A DNA stretch of 64,000 nucleotides. It comes from Schaalia radingae. Lineage in GTDB: Bacteria; Actinomycetota; Actinomycetes; Actinomycetales; Actinomycetaceae. Positions 7,988-17,709 of the stretch are shown here, piece by piece; the first letter of the stretch is position 1; each line of letters starts with the position of its first letter. Under the pieces are notes generated by a model, which was given only the letters and a program-made list of their open reading frames with translations, had not been told where the DNA came from and did not search any database. The stretch is from NCBI RefSeq assembly GCF_900106055.1, contig NZ_LT629792.1:2294001-2358000 (forward strand), given 5' to 3'. The position numbers and the translations under genes are program-made.

Positions 7988-8228
7988 CGTATGGAACGTG
8001 TAGCGTAATCGGCACTCCCATAGCTGCCAGCTTGTCTAGCTCATCTAGTTGCCAGCGTGTTTTGCCTCGTAGTCGTGCTGACACGTTGGTCTGTTGAAGT
8101 CCGATAAGTGCACCTAACTGTGTCTGGTTAAGGTGCTCAGACTTCATATAGCGCTTCACCTGTCTACTAATTGCCGTCTGAGATAGCTCCATGCCGTCCA
8201 AGTTAGACTGCTTGCGTCTAGCTCTCAA
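7956..8228 (-). CDS. Cro-like HTH regulator of the prophage
   Basis: 90 residues, or 78 if translation begins at Met13 (ATG at 8190-8192). XRE-type helix-turn-helix: LNQTQLGALIGLQQTNVSARL, followed by a region (WQLDELDKLAAMGVPITL) that also occurs in similar form in the divergent repressor at 8295. It is the first gene of the leftward early transcript and faces a plus-strand repressor across a short gap, as cro faces cI in lambda-like switches. Confidence 0.8.
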   Translation of the reverse strand: MRARRKQSNLDGMELSQTAISRQVKRYMKSEHLNQTQLGALIGLQQTNVSARLRGKTRWQLDELDKLAAMGVPITLHVPYAAPLKEATQA

Positions 8229-8294
8229 GGCAACACGCCGTCTATTAATTCAACTGGCTGTCTTCTTTAGTCGATTTGCGGCTATAATGTCAGC
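8229..8294. promoter_or_regulatory. Prophage switch region with divergent promoters
   Basis: Short AT-richer gap between the two HTH genes. A TATAAT box at 8283-8288 lies 6 bases before the ATG of the plus-strand repressor, so its transcript would start at or next to the start codon (leaderless), as is common for phage maintenance promoters. Operators are expected here, but no clear symmetrical repeat could be made out by eye. Confidence 0.65.
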
Positions 8295-8615
8295 ATGGCA
8301 AGACAAGCTATTCAGTCAGACAATCTGACTACTGCAGATATCGCGGCTGGTAATATCCGGGCGGAAGTAATGCGCGTTGGGCTTAATGCCTCTCAGTTTG
8401 CAAAGTTAATAGGAAAGCCTCAAAGATGGACGGCACGTCGCTGGTGGGGTGAAGTTGAGTGGTCGCTATCCGAACTCGACACAGTGGCACAAGTGTTAAA
8501 CGTCTCTGTTGCTGACCTCGTGCAAGAACAGGGTATAAAGCAAAACCCCGACCGGTGGATCGCACCGAGCGGGGCCGCTGCGCGCTCGAAGGGACTCGAA
8601 CCCCCAACCTTCTGA
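8295..8615 (+). CDS. Prophage repressor (XRE-type HTH) running into tRNA-Arg
   Basis: 106 residues. Helix-turn-helix around residues 28-60 (LNASQFAKLIGKPQRWTARR) followed by WSLSELDTVAQVLNVSVADL; immunity-repressor type. It is the only plus-strand gene of the prophage and is divergent from the Cro-like gene. The last 20 or so codons overlap a minus-strand terminator (8541-8574), and the final 11 codons lie inside the tRNA gene, ending GLEPPTF. The host attachment site therefore supplies the end of the frame. In the excised phage the C-terminus would differ, which suggests integration-dependent repressor stability. The repressor call is firm as to fold, inferred as to role. Confidence 0.8.
   Translation: MARQAIQSDNLTTADIAAGNIRAEVMRVGLNASQFAKLIGKPQRWTARRWWGEVEWSLSELDTVAQVLNVSVADLVQEQGIKQNPDRWIAPSGAAARSKGLEPPTF
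8541..8574 (-). terminator. Rho-independent terminator of tRNA-Arg
   Basis: On the minus strand a stem CCCCGCTCGGTG / CACCGGTCGGGG (8546-8574) is followed by TTTTGCTTT. It starts 7 bases beyond the tRNA 3' end, and lies inside the repressor reading frame on the other strand. Confidence 0.8.
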
Positions 8616-8653
8616 TCCGTAGTCAGATGCTCTATCCATTGAGCTACGAGCGC
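8581..8653 (-). tRNA. tRNA-Arg (anticodon ACG)
   Basis: 73 bases on the minus strand. The 7-bp acceptor stem GCGCTCG/CGAGCGC, D arm AGCTC..GAGC, anticodon stem-loop CTGACTACGGATCAG and T arm GGGGGTTCGAGTCCC all pair. Anticodon ACG reads CGN Arg codons after wobble modification. CCA is not encoded. The prophage adjoins its 3' end, so the attachment core probably lies in the T arm and acceptor region. Confidence 0.97.
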
Positions 8654-8786
8654 AGTGCCGTTTGGCTGAACTTAACTTTAGACCGTCAGGCGCCTGATCT
8701 TCAAATCGAATTGGTGTCAACGTCGCCACATTCACAGTGTGGACACCACTGGTGCGTCGGCGGGTGGTGCGGGCTACCATCAACCC

Positions 8787-9776
8787 ATGACACACGGGCA
8801 TTCACCAATTCGCGTAGCAATTAACGGGTATGGCAACCTTGGCAAGGCCGTTGAGCAGGCAGTTCAGGCCGCTGAGGATATGGAGCTGGTCGCAGTGTTT
8901 ACACGACGCGATCCCGCGACGATCAAGCCACAATTCTGCGAAGCTGTCGCTGTGAGTGATGCGCTTCAATGGCGTGACAAAGTTGACGTGTGTGTGCTGT
9001 GTGGCGGATCCGCTACGGATCTGGCAGATCAGGGTCCAGAGTTTGCCGCACTGTTCAATACGGTTGATTCTTTCGACACTCATGCGAAGATTCCCGAGTA
9101 TTTCGCTGCCGTTGACGCTGCCGCTGATGCCGAGGGGCACCTCAGCGTGATTTCAACCGGCTGGGATCCCGGTTTGTTCTCACTGGCCCGCATTATCGCC
9201 CAGTCCGCTCTGCCAGATGGGAAGACCTACACGTTCTGGGGTCGTGGCGTTTCGCAGGGCCACTCCGATGCTATCCGGCGGATCGAGGGTGTCGAAACCG
9301 CTATCCAGTACACGGTGCCGGTCGAAGAAAACAGCCAGCGGATTCGTGCCGGAGAGGAACTCGAGCTGACCACGCGTGAGCAGCACACCCGCGAGTGTTT
9401 CGTTGTAGCGGCCGATGGGGCTGACCGCGAACGCATCGAACGCGAGATCGTCACGATGCCGAACTACTTTGCTGACTACGACACCACGGTCCACTTCATC
9501 AGCCGTGAAGAGTTCGACCGTGATCACACTGGCATGCCGCACGGCGGAGAGGTGATTCGCAGCGGTCACACGGCCGGTGGTGCGCGCCAGGTTGTCTCCT
9601 TCGGCCTGACGCTTGAATCAAACCCGCAGTTCACGGGTGCTTTCGCGACGGCAACTGCCCGCGCGGTTGCCCGACTGGCCCGCGAGGGACGCACTGGTGC
9701 AATGACCGTCTTCGATATTGCGCCCGCCTACTATTCACCGCTGAGCGCCGAGGAGCTGCGTTCCCAGCTCCTGTAA
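8787..9776 (+). CDS. ddh: meso-Diaminopimelate dehydrogenase
   Basis: 329 residues from the ATG at 8787, usual length about 320-330. NADPH-dependent enzyme that converts L-tetrahydrodipicolinate to meso-diaminopimelate in one step, feeding lysine and cell wall synthesis. The Rossmann motif is RVAINGYGNLGKAV (residues 8-21). The DAP-binding regions VDSFDTHAKIPEYF, STGWDPGLFSL and FWGRGVSQGHSDAIR are those of the family. There is no ribosome site; a TACCAT -10-like box at 8775-8780 lies 6 bases before the ATG, so the transcript may be leaderless. A weaker upstream start at 8739 is less likely. Confidence 0.95.
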   Translation: MTHGHSPIRVAINGYGNLGKAVEQAVQAAEDMELVAVFTRRDPATIKPQFCEAVAVSDALQWRDKVDVCVLCGGSATDLADQGPEFAALFNTVDSFDTHAKIPEYFAAVDAAADAEGHLSVISTGWDPGLFSLARIIAQSALPDGKTYTFWGRGVSQGHSDAIRRIEGVETAIQYTVPVEENSQRIRAGEELELTTREQHTRECFVVAADGADRERIEREIVTMPNYFADYDTTVHFISREEFDRDHTGMPHGGEVIRSGHTAGGARQVVSFGLTLESNPQFTGAFATATARAVARLAREGRTGAMTVFDIAPAYYSPLSAEELRSQLL

Positions 9777-9805
9777 CCTAGCGTGGGCATGGGTGAGCGA
9801 CACCG

Positions 9806-10789
9806 TTAAGACGACAGTGCGGCGGTAAGTTCGGCCAGGCTCGGGCATGTTGCCGGGCCGCGCCGCGTCACTGACAGTGCCGCCGCCACGTTCGCGACGC
9901 GCACCGCTTCATTAAGCTCGCTTCCGCGTGCCAGCATCGCGCAGACCACGCCGCAATGCGTGTCCCCCGCACCGTTCGTGTCAATGGCATCAACCGCATG
10001 CGGCGCGATGGTCTCGACTCGGCCGCCCGCCGCAACGAACGCCCCCTTGCCGCCTTGACGCACAATGACGGGCGCGTCCACTGTTTCAGACAAAGACAGC
10101 GCACGCTGTGAGGCATCGTCCGTTTCGTCAATCTCGACACCGAGCGTGCCCGCAACAATGCGTGATTCGCGGGCATTGAGTGACCAGATCGGATGCACAG
10201 ATGCCACAGTTTCCAACGTGTCGCGGTCGATGTCAGCCACCATCGTGGAGGGGTCGAACACGATCGTGGGTTTCTCATCGGAATCAGCCGACTGCTTAAC
10301 CGTGTGCGTGCGCAGCCGTTCAATCAGCCGCAGCAGCGCGGCCTTAGGAGCTTCATCAACCAGCGAATACCCCGTCATATAGACAACGTCCCCCACACCC
10401 AGTCGAATATCGTCGTAAGCGTCCAGTGGAGTGTTGAGTTCAGCGCCGCGGGTCGAAACAAAGGTGCGTTCAGCGTTGCGATCCGTCATCGCCACACAGA
10501 TTCCGGTGTCCATCGTCGTGTCGCGATACCCGCTGGCAACGATTTTTTCGCGTACCAAACGTTCGCGCGCAATATCGGCCAACGGCCCGACTCCCAGTCC
10601 GCCGGCGTATTCAGCGATGATGCCCATCTGACGCACGGCGTACATGACGTTGAAACCGCCGCCCACTTCAAGCCCGTATCCGTCAGCAAAGATCTCCGTG
10701 GACGGTTGTGGAATGTGGTCGATATTCATGGTCAGGTCGACGACGACCTGACCGGTGTGGATGACGCGACCCACCTGCTGCGTTGTCAT
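9806..10789 (-). CDS. PfkB-family carbohydrate kinase (ribokinase-like)
   Basis: 327 residues from the ATG at 10787-10789, preceded by TAGGAG. ATP-dependent phosphorylation of a sugar or nucleoside hydroxyl in the cytoplasm. N-terminal family signature GGGFNVMYAVRQMG and C-terminal signature DTNGAGDTHCGVV, with the catalytic Asp in GAGD, are both present. Its start lies 13 bases after the stop of an aldo/keto reductase, so the two are co-transcribed and probably act on the same sugar. Substrate cannot be decided from sequence. Confidence 0.88.
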   Translation of the reverse strand: MTTQQVGRVIHTGQVVVDLTMNIDHIPQPSTEIFADGYGLEVGGGFNVMYAVRQMGIIAEYAGGLGVGPLADIARERLVREKIVASGYRDTTMDTGICVAMTDRNAERTFVSTRGAELNTPLDAYDDIRLGVGDVVYMTGYSLVDEAPKAALLRLIERLRTHTVKQSADSDEKPTIVFDPSTMVADIDRDTLETVASVHPIWSLNARESRIVAGTLGVEIDETDDASQRALSLSETVDAPVIVRQGGKGAFVAAGGRVETIAPHAVDAIDTNGAGDTHCGVVCAMLARGSELNEAVRVANVAAALSVTRRGPATCPSLAELTAALSS

Positions 10790-10802
10790 GGCGATCCTGC
10801 TC

Positions 10803-11873
<1,071 letters not shown>

Positions 11874-12103
11874 TGGACTGCCTTCATTCTTTTCCCGCTC
11901 TGAGCAGTTTGTTCGTCTTCAGTATGGCCCACTGCGTGTGCATCTGCGAACCACTGCCGCGATGATCACGTTAACACCAAGTGGTCAATCAGACTTTCAA
12001 TGTTCGCGCAATAACGTACACTGGTGAGGAATTCGCACAGGGATGACCCTGACGACTAATGAAGATTCGACACGATGACGACTGTCGGAACTGGGAGTAT
12101 GAC

Positions 12104-13765
12104 GTGACTTTGACAGATCAGGAAGCACAATCTTCGCACGAACAACAACGCGCAGATATTGACGCTGCACACACGGCGCTGGGAATTGAACTGGGTTCCA
12201 CCCGCATTAAAGCTGTTCTTATCGACTCACACTTCCAGGTGATTGCCCAGGGTGGATTCGAATGGGAAAACAAGCTGGTTGACGGATTGTGGTCCTATGG
12301 GCTGGCCGACGTGGAACGAGGCGTGCAGACCGCCTACCGCGCGCTAGCCGACACCGTGAAGAAGGAATTCGACGTCACGCTGACTCGCGTCGGCGCGATC
12401 GGCATTTCCGCCATGATGCATGGCTACCTGGCCTTCGATGCCGATGGCAAACAGCTGGTGCCGTTCCGGACGTGGCGCAACACAAACACGGGGCCTGCCA
12501 GCGAAAAGCTCACTGAACTGTTCGACTTCAACATTCCGCTGCGCTGGTCGATTGCTCATCTGTACCAGTCGATTCTCAACGAGGAACCGCACGTCACGGA
12601 CGTAGCGAAGATTCAGACCCTCGCGTGCTACGTCCACGAACGTCTCACGGGTCGTCACGTGCTGGGCGTGGGCGACGCCTCGGGCATGTTCCCCATCGAT
12701 TCCACCACCGTTGACTATGACCAGGAGCGACTGCAGCAGTTCCGCGACCTCGTCGCAGAAAAAGGCTTCCAGTGGGACGTTGCAGACCTGCTGCCCACAG
12801 TTCTGGCAGCGGGCGACGATGCAGGTGAACTTACCGCCGAGGGCGCACGCTTCCTCGACCCCAGCGGTAACCTCGAAGCAGGAATCGCGATGTGTCCTCC
12901 TGAAGGCGATGCAGGCACCGGCATGGTGGCAACGAACGCTGTCGCGCCGCGCACTGGTAACGTTTCGGCCGGCACGTCCATCTTCGCGATGGTCGTCCTT
13001 GAGAAAGCCCTGAAGAAGGTGCACATTGAGCTTGACCCTGTCACAACGCCCGACGGCTCCCCGGTTGCGATGGTGCACTCCAACAACGGTTCCAGTGAGC
13101 TGGATGCGTGGGTGAAGATCTTCCGCGAGTTCGCTGAAATTGCCGGCGTCGATATTCCCAAGCCACGCGTTTACGACCTGCTGTACGAGCATGGCCTGAC
13201 CGGCGATCCCGACGGCGGCGGCCTGGTCGCCTTCAACTTCCTGTCCGGCGAACCGATCGTCGGCGTGGAAACCGGTCGACCCATGTTCGTCAACCCGCCT
13301 GCCTCCACATTCAACCTGGCAAACTTCATGCGCACACAGCTCATGACGCCGTTCGCCGTGCTGCGCCTGGGCATGAACATTCTGACTGAGGACGAGGGTG
13401 TCCAGGTGGACCGCTTGTTCGCTCACGGTGGCCTGTTCAAGACACCGATCGTCGCGCAGCAGTTGATGGCTGGCGCTTTGGGTGTGCCCGTTGCGGTTGG
13501 AAAGAGCGCCGCCGAAGGTGGAGCATGGGGCATCGCAATCCTGGCGAAGTTCCGCGCAGACCGTGCCAATGGGGATGCTCAGTCCCTGCCGGACTATCTT
13601 GCCGAACGCGTCTTTGCCGACACCGAATCCTCGGTCATTGATCCTGTCGCCCGCGATGAAGAAGGTTTCGAGCGCTTCCTGACCCGCTACCAGGCGGCCA
13701 TCAGTGTTCAGCAGGAAGCCGGCCAGGCACTCTCCACTCACTCGCAGCACGAATCAAATGACTGA
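12104..13765 (+). CDS. FGGY-family carbohydrate kinase (xylulokinase/gluconokinase-like)
   Basis: 553 residues from the GTG at 12104, chosen because GGGAG lies just upstream; an ATG at 12059 in frame has no ribosome site. Cytoplasmic ATP-dependent sugar kinase. Nucleotide and sugar motifs are visible: ELGSTRIKAVLID (residues 28-40), the GISAMMHGYL region, and GNVSAGTSIFAMVV of the second ATPase domain. A long acidic N-terminal extension of about 25 residues is unusual. The stop overlaps the following sulfatase start by 8 bases, so the kinase probably phosphorylates a sugar freed by that sulfatase or imported with it. Substrate unknown. Confidence 0.85.
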   Translation: MTLTDQEAQSSHEQQRADIDAAHTALGIELGSTRIKAVLIDSHFQVIAQGGFEWENKLVDGLWSYGLADVERGVQTAYRALADTVKKEFDVTLTRVGAIGISAMMHGYLAFDADGKQLVPFRTWRNTNTGPASEKLTELFDFNIPLRWSIAHLYQSILNEEPHVTDVAKIQTLACYVHERLTGRHVLGVGDASGMFPIDSTTVDYDQERLQQFRDLVAEKGFQWDVADLLPTVLAAGDDAGELTAEGARFLDPSGNLEAGIAMCPPEGDAGTGMVATNAVAPRTGNVSAGTSIFAMVVLEKALKKVHIELDPVTTPDGSPVAMVHSNNGSSELDAWVKIFREFAEIAGVDIPKPRVYDLLYEHGLTGDPDGGGLVAFNFLSGEPIVGVETGRPMFVNPPASTFNLANFMRTQLMTPFAVLRLGMNILTEDEGVQVDRLFAHGGLFKTPIVAQQLMAGALGVPVAVGKSAAEGGAWGIAILAKFRADRANGDAQSLPDYLAERVFADTESSVIDPVARDEEGFERFLTRYQAAISVQQEAGQALSTHSQHESND

Positions 13766-15230
13766 TCAAAAGGATTCGCGTCCCAATATCGTCCTGATTT
13801 GTGTCGATCAGTGGCGGGGTGACTGCCTCTCCAGTCTGGGCCATCCGGATGTTCAGACCCCCTACCTGGACCGTTTGGCTGGGATGGGCGCGCAGATGTC
13901 GCGTACGTATTCCGCGGCTCCAACATGCGTGCCGGCGCGCATGTCACTCATGACGGGCATGAGTCCTCAGTCGCACCGACGCGTCGGCTACCAGGACGGC
14001 GTCACATTCGACGTGGCTCCCACCTTGCCACAGTGTCTGAAAGAGGCCGGTTACCAGACGCAGGCGATCGGGAAAATGCACTACTGGCCCGAACGCACGC
14101 GAATCGGATTTGACGACGTCCAGTTGCACGACGGCTACCTTCATGTCTCACGCGATCGCACACGCGATGTGGCGTGGTACGACGACTATCTGCCGTGGCT
14201 GCGCGACCAGGAGGGCGCAAACGCTGTCGAGGATTACATTGATTCCGGCCTGGAATGCAATTCCATCGTTGCCCGTCCGTGGGACAAGGCAGAACGTCTC
14301 CATCCGACGAACTGGGTTGTCAGTGAGGCGATCCGCTGGATGTACCGGCGCGATCCTGACTGTCCATTCTTCCTGTACCTGTCCTTCCACCGCCCGCACG
14401 CGCCCCTCGACCCGCCTGCATGGGCGTTCGAGCAGTACGATTCGGCCGAGCTGACTGATCCTCCCGTGGGCGACTGGGCTGATGAGCTCATGGAAGATGA
14501 GCAGCGCGCCTGGGATCCGACAGCACTTGCAGCCGTCTATCATCCGCGGTCCGTGCATCGCGCGCGTGCCGGTTACTTCGGACATATGACCCATATCGAC
14601 ACTCAGGTGTCACGATTCCTGCAGGCTCTGTTTGAATTCGGCGTTGACTCCAACACGTATGTGGTCTTTATTTCCGATCACGGCGACATGATGGGCGACC
14701 ACCACCTGTGGCGCAAGGGTTACCCCTACGAAGGGTCCGCTCACGTGCCATTCCTCGTGAGAGGTCCCGGCATCCCTGCAGGAGCGCGCGTCGACCAGCT
14801 GACTGAACTTCGCGATCTGATGCCCACCTTGTTGGATCTGGCTGGCGTACCTGTGCCTGAGGGCGTGGATGGACGGTCACTGGCACCGTTCCTGCGTGGA
14901 CAGGACGCGTCATGGCGCACTTACATCCACGGTGAGCACACGTTATTCGGCCAGTCACTGCAATGGATTGTCTACGAGCATTTCAAGTATGTGTGGTACT
15001 CATCGTGGGGCACCGAACAGCTTTTCGATCTGGCCGACGACCCGCACGAGCTTCACAACCTTGCTTCAGATCCGCACTACGAGTCAGCGTTGAAGAAAGC
15101 GCGCGGCTACCTCATTGCCGAACTCGAAGGTCGTGAGGAAGGGTTTGTTGACGAGGGAGACCTGGTGACTGGGCGACCTGTTCATGCCGTCCTGACTCAG
15201 CCCCATCCGCCGCTGGATGAGGGCCGGTAG
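13758..15230 (+). CDS. Type I sulfatase (formylglycine-dependent)
   Basis: 490 residues. Hydrolyses sulfate esters, probably of a sugar. The signature CVPARM (Cys57 to Met62) carries the Cys that is oxidised to formylglycine, and Asp17 in LICVDQW and the SDHGDMMGDH motif supply the calcium site. No signal peptide or membrane segment is seen, so it acts in the cytoplasm on an imported substrate. It overlaps the upstream kinase gene by 8 bases. No formylglycine-generating or anaerobic maturase gene is in the window, so activation depends on a gene elsewhere. Confidence 0.92.
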   Translation: MTDQKDSRPNIVLICVDQWRGDCLSSLGHPDVQTPYLDRLAGMGAQMSRTYSAAPTCVPARMSLMTGMSPQSHRRVGYQDGVTFDVAPTLPQCLKEAGYQTQAIGKMHYWPERTRIGFDDVQLHDGYLHVSRDRTRDVAWYDDYLPWLRDQEGANAVEDYIDSGLECNSIVARPWDKAERLHPTNWVVSEAIRWMYRRDPDCPFFLYLSFHRPHAPLDPPAWAFEQYDSAELTDPPVGDWADELMEDEQRAWDPTALAAVYHPRSVHRARAGYFGHMTHIDTQVSRFLQALFEFGVDSNTYVVFISDHGDMMGDHHLWRKGYPYEGSAHVPFLVRGPGIPAGARVDQLTELRDLMPTLLDLAGVPVPEGVDGRSLAPFLRGQDASWRTYIHGEHTLFGQSLQWIVYEHFKYVWYSSWGTEQLFDLADDPHELHNLASDPHYESALKKARGYLIAELEGREEGFVDEGDLVTGRPVHAVLTQPHPPLDEGR

Positions 15231-15234
15231 GCGG

Positions 15235-15760
15235 CTAGCGTGGCGAGCTCGGTGACGATGACTCGTCGAGCAGTGCGCGCAGCCACGTGAGCTGCTTGCT
15301 CCCTTCACTATCTGGCCACCTTCGTGCTGATTGAAGGGGTAGACGACGATTTCGGGGGCGTCCCCGGTCTGCGATGCATCAGTCCTGCCCCACCAGTTTC
15401 GCGCCGCAAACACGGTCGAAGGTGGGCAGGTCATATCCATCTCCTCTGTTGAAAACAGAGCCGGCGTGTCGGCAGTGACTCGCTTCGCCAGGTTCACTGC
15501 GTCGAAGTAGGACAGCGTGGTGAACACCGTGGCCACCTTGTGGCGCATGATCGACAGGTAGCGGGAGATTTCCTCGTAGGGTTCCTGTCCCGTCATGCCC
15601 ACGGCGCGTTCCAAGTGGCACAGGAACGGTACGTCCGGCATGGCTGCGAAACCCGGTGGTTCAGTGCGGTCGCTGCAATTGTGAGGCCGCCGCCCTAGCT
15701 TCCTCCGGCAGTGATGATCCGGTCCAGGCGTCGCTATGCGGCCCTGGCACTTGCCGACAG
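15235..15760 (-). pseudogene. Acetylxylan esterase / cephalosporin-C deacetylase, decayed C-terminal half
   Basis: Minus-strand pieces in different frames align end to end with family AXE1 hydrolases: DRIITAGGS, then LNHRV, then AAMPDVPFLCHLERAVGMTG, the long middle piece with YLSIMRHKV and VYPFNQHEGGQ, and finally SKQLTWLRALLDES. The codon right after the nucleophile Ser of GGSQGG has become TAG. A frameshift lies between LNHRV and AAMPDV (near 15650) and another after HEGGQ (near 15285). The N-terminal half is missing. So the locus once removed acetyl groups from a polysaccharide and has lost this step. Confidence 0.85.
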
Positions 15761-15780
15761 AGTTTGTCGCTGAGGGGTTC

Positions 15781-17709
15781 CTACAGGTTGAGCTGGATGG
15801 CTCGTCCCGGCACTGCGTCGATCAGCTCGCGCGTGTAGTCCTGCTTGGGGTGATCGAACAGTTCGTCGGACGGTGCCGCCTCGACGAGCTTGCCGTGCTC
15901 CATCACCACCACGTCATCAGCGATCTGACGCACCACCGCCAGGTCGTGCGTGATGAACAGGTAGGACAGCGAGAACTGTGCCTGCAGGTCATTAAGCAGG
16001 TGCAGAATCTGGTTCTGCACCAGCACGTCGAGGGCAGAGACAGCCTCGTCCAGCACAATCACTTCGGGCTTCAGTGCCAGGGCGCGGGCCACGGCTACGC
16101 GCTGACGCTGCCCACCGGACAGTTCGTTCGGATAGCGCCGCATGACCGAGCGCGGCAGAGCGACCAGGTCAAGCAGTTCCTGGGCCCGTGCGATGCGCTC
16201 CTTCTTGTTTCCGATCTTATGAACCTTCAGTGGTTCCTCGATAATGCGGAAGATCGAGTACATCGGATCCAGTGACCCATAGGGATTCTGGAAGACAACC
16301 TGGAGCTTGCGGCGCAACTCAAACAGCTCTTTGGATGAGAATTGCGACGTGTCCTGCCCTTTGAAGAACACCTTGCCTTCGGTGGGAGTGAGCAAGTTGA
16401 GCACCATGTTGGCCACAGTGGACTTACCGGAACCGGATTCACCCACCAATGCCAGGGTTGTGCCCTTGCGCAATCCGAACGTGACGTCGTCAACGGCGCG
16501 CAGTTCCTTGGCTTCGCCGCGCGCACCGCGCACGTCAAAGACTTTCGTCAGATGTTCGACGCGCACGATCTCCTCGGTGGAGGACGCACCTGCTCCTGTA
16601 CCGGTGAGTTCTTCGTCCGTCACTTTCACGCCGCGGGCGTGGGCGGACTCGATACGTGCCGATGCGAGCGAGGGGGCCGCCGACACCAGTCGCTTCGTGT
16701 ACGGATGCTGCGGATGCTGCAGGATCTCCAGCGCGGGCCCGGATTCCACGATACGTCCGCGGTGCATGACGACCAGCTGCTCGGCGCGTTCAGCCGCCAG
16801 GCCAAGGTCGTGAGTAATGAACAGGACAGCTGTGCCCAGCTCACGAGTCATTGTGCCCAGGTGGTCAAGGATGCGGCGCTGAACTGTCACATCCAACGCG
16901 GAGGTCGGTTCGTCGGCAATGAGCAGCTTCGGGCGGGCAGCCAGACCGATCGCGATCAGGACGCGCTGGCGCATACCGCCGGAAAATTCGTGTGGGAACT
17001 GCTTGGTCCTCTTGCCGCCACCGGCAAGTCCGGCCTCTTCAAGCAGGTCTGCCACGCGCTGACCCACCTGCGAGGTGGGGACCACGTTGTTGGCCCGCAG
17101 AGCCTCACCGACCTGCTTGCCGATACGGGTCACAGGGTTGAGGTTCGTCATCGGGTCCTGTGGGACCAGACCAATACCGGATCCACGCAGCTTCACCCAC
17201 TCTTTGGTGGACAGATGCGTGGTGTCCTTGCCGTCAAATTCAATGCTTCCGCCTGTGACTTCACCGGTGCCGGGCAGCAGGCCGATGATCGCAGAGGCAG
17301 TCGTTGACTTGCCGGAACCGGACTCACCCACAATTGCCACGGTCTGGCCGGGGTAGATCGTCAGGTTGACTCCGCGCACGGCGGGAACTTTGCCGGTGGA
17401 CGTGGTGAACGTGACTTCAAGGTCTTTGAGCTTGAGCAGCGGTTCAGCGTCATCTGGGTGGATGTCGCCTTGGTCTCGTGAATGCTCATTGACCACTTCT
17501 GGCGCATCGGACATGACAGTGCGGGTGACCAGCTTTTCGAGGCGTTCGTCTGTCAGCTCAGCGTCGGTCGAGTCACCCTCGTCAACGTCGGGCATAAAGC
17601 GGTTGTCACCCGAGTCGGAACTGGCCGGGTTGGGTGTGACCGGTCGCGACGCGGCGAACGTGGGGTCGTCGGGGTCAGGTGTCAGATCTGGATTACGTGG
17701 AGTTGTCAC
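15781..17709 (-). CDS. Peptide/nickel-type ABC transporter, fused double ATPase (Dpp/OppD-F)
   Basis: 642 residues holding two complete ATPase domains that are usually separate D and F proteins. First Walker A near 128-135 (GESGSGKST), signature SGGMRQR near 244, Walker B LLIADEP near 263; second Walker A near 423-430, signature SGGQRQR, Walker B VIVLDEA. The first 85 residues are an acidic, disordered-looking extension. The stretch [10 protein letters not shown] is the OppD/F C-terminal hallmark. Overlaps the upstream permease by 4 bases and is last in the operon. Confidence 0.95.
   Translation of the reverse strand: MTTPRNPDLTPDPDDPTFAASRPVTPNPASSDSGDNRFMPDVDEGDSTDAELTDERLEKLVTRTVMSDAPEVVNEHSRDQGDIHPDDAEPLLKLKDLEVTFTTSTGKVPAVRGVNLTIYPGQTVAIVGESGSGKSTTASAIIGLLPGTGEVTGGSIEFDGKDTTHLSTKEWVKLRGSGIGLVPQDPMTNLNPVTRIGKQVGEALRANNVVPTSQVGQRVADLLEEAGLAGGGKRTKQFPHEFSGGMRQRVLIAIGLAARPKLLIADEPTSALDVTVQRRILDHLGTMTRELGTAVLFITHDLGLAAERAEQLVVMHRGRIVESGPALEILQHPQHPYTKRLVSAAPSLASARIESAHARGVKVTDEELTGTGAGASSTEEIVRVEHLTKVFDVRGARGEAKELRAVDDVTFGLRKGTTLALVGESGSGKSTVANMVLNLLTPTEGKVFFKGQDTSQFSSKELFELRRKLQVVFQNPYGSLDPMYSIFRIIEEPLKVHKIGNKKERIARAQELLDLVALPRSVMRRYPNELSGGQRQRVAVARALALKPEVIVLDEAVSALDVLVQNQILHLLNDLQAQFSLSYLFITHDLAVVRQIADDVVVMEHGKLVEAAPSDELFDHPKQDYTRELIDAVPGRAIQLNL

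Larger units (their letters stand above)
1..8580 (-). mobile_element. Integrated prophage, right end, abutting tRNA-Arg
   Basis: A continuous block of phage genes runs leftward out of the window: early regulators, small early genes, HNH endonuclease, small and large terminase, portal, protease-capsid, connectors and the beginning of a tail gene. Most junctions are ATGA/GTGA overlaps, so the block is read as one long transcript. The block stops at the 3' end of a tRNA-Arg gene, a classic target for phage integrases. No integrase or lysis gene lies in this part; they are presumably beyond position 1. All visible structural genes look intact, so the prophage may be functional. Confidence 0.9.

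Noticed and set aside
12344..13750. 468-codon open frame antisense to the FGGY kinase
   Set aside because: The plus-strand protein has clear family motifs; the antisense product has none and is a by-product of GC-rich codon use.
15084..15641. A functional 185-residue minus-strand protein behind the sulfatase
   Set aside because: Its middle is a piece of an acetylxylan esterase whose two ends continue in other frames; the last third is antisense to the sulfatase end.
16342..17307. 321-codon frame antisense to the fused ATPase
   Set aside because: Shadow of two well-conserved ATP-binding cassettes.
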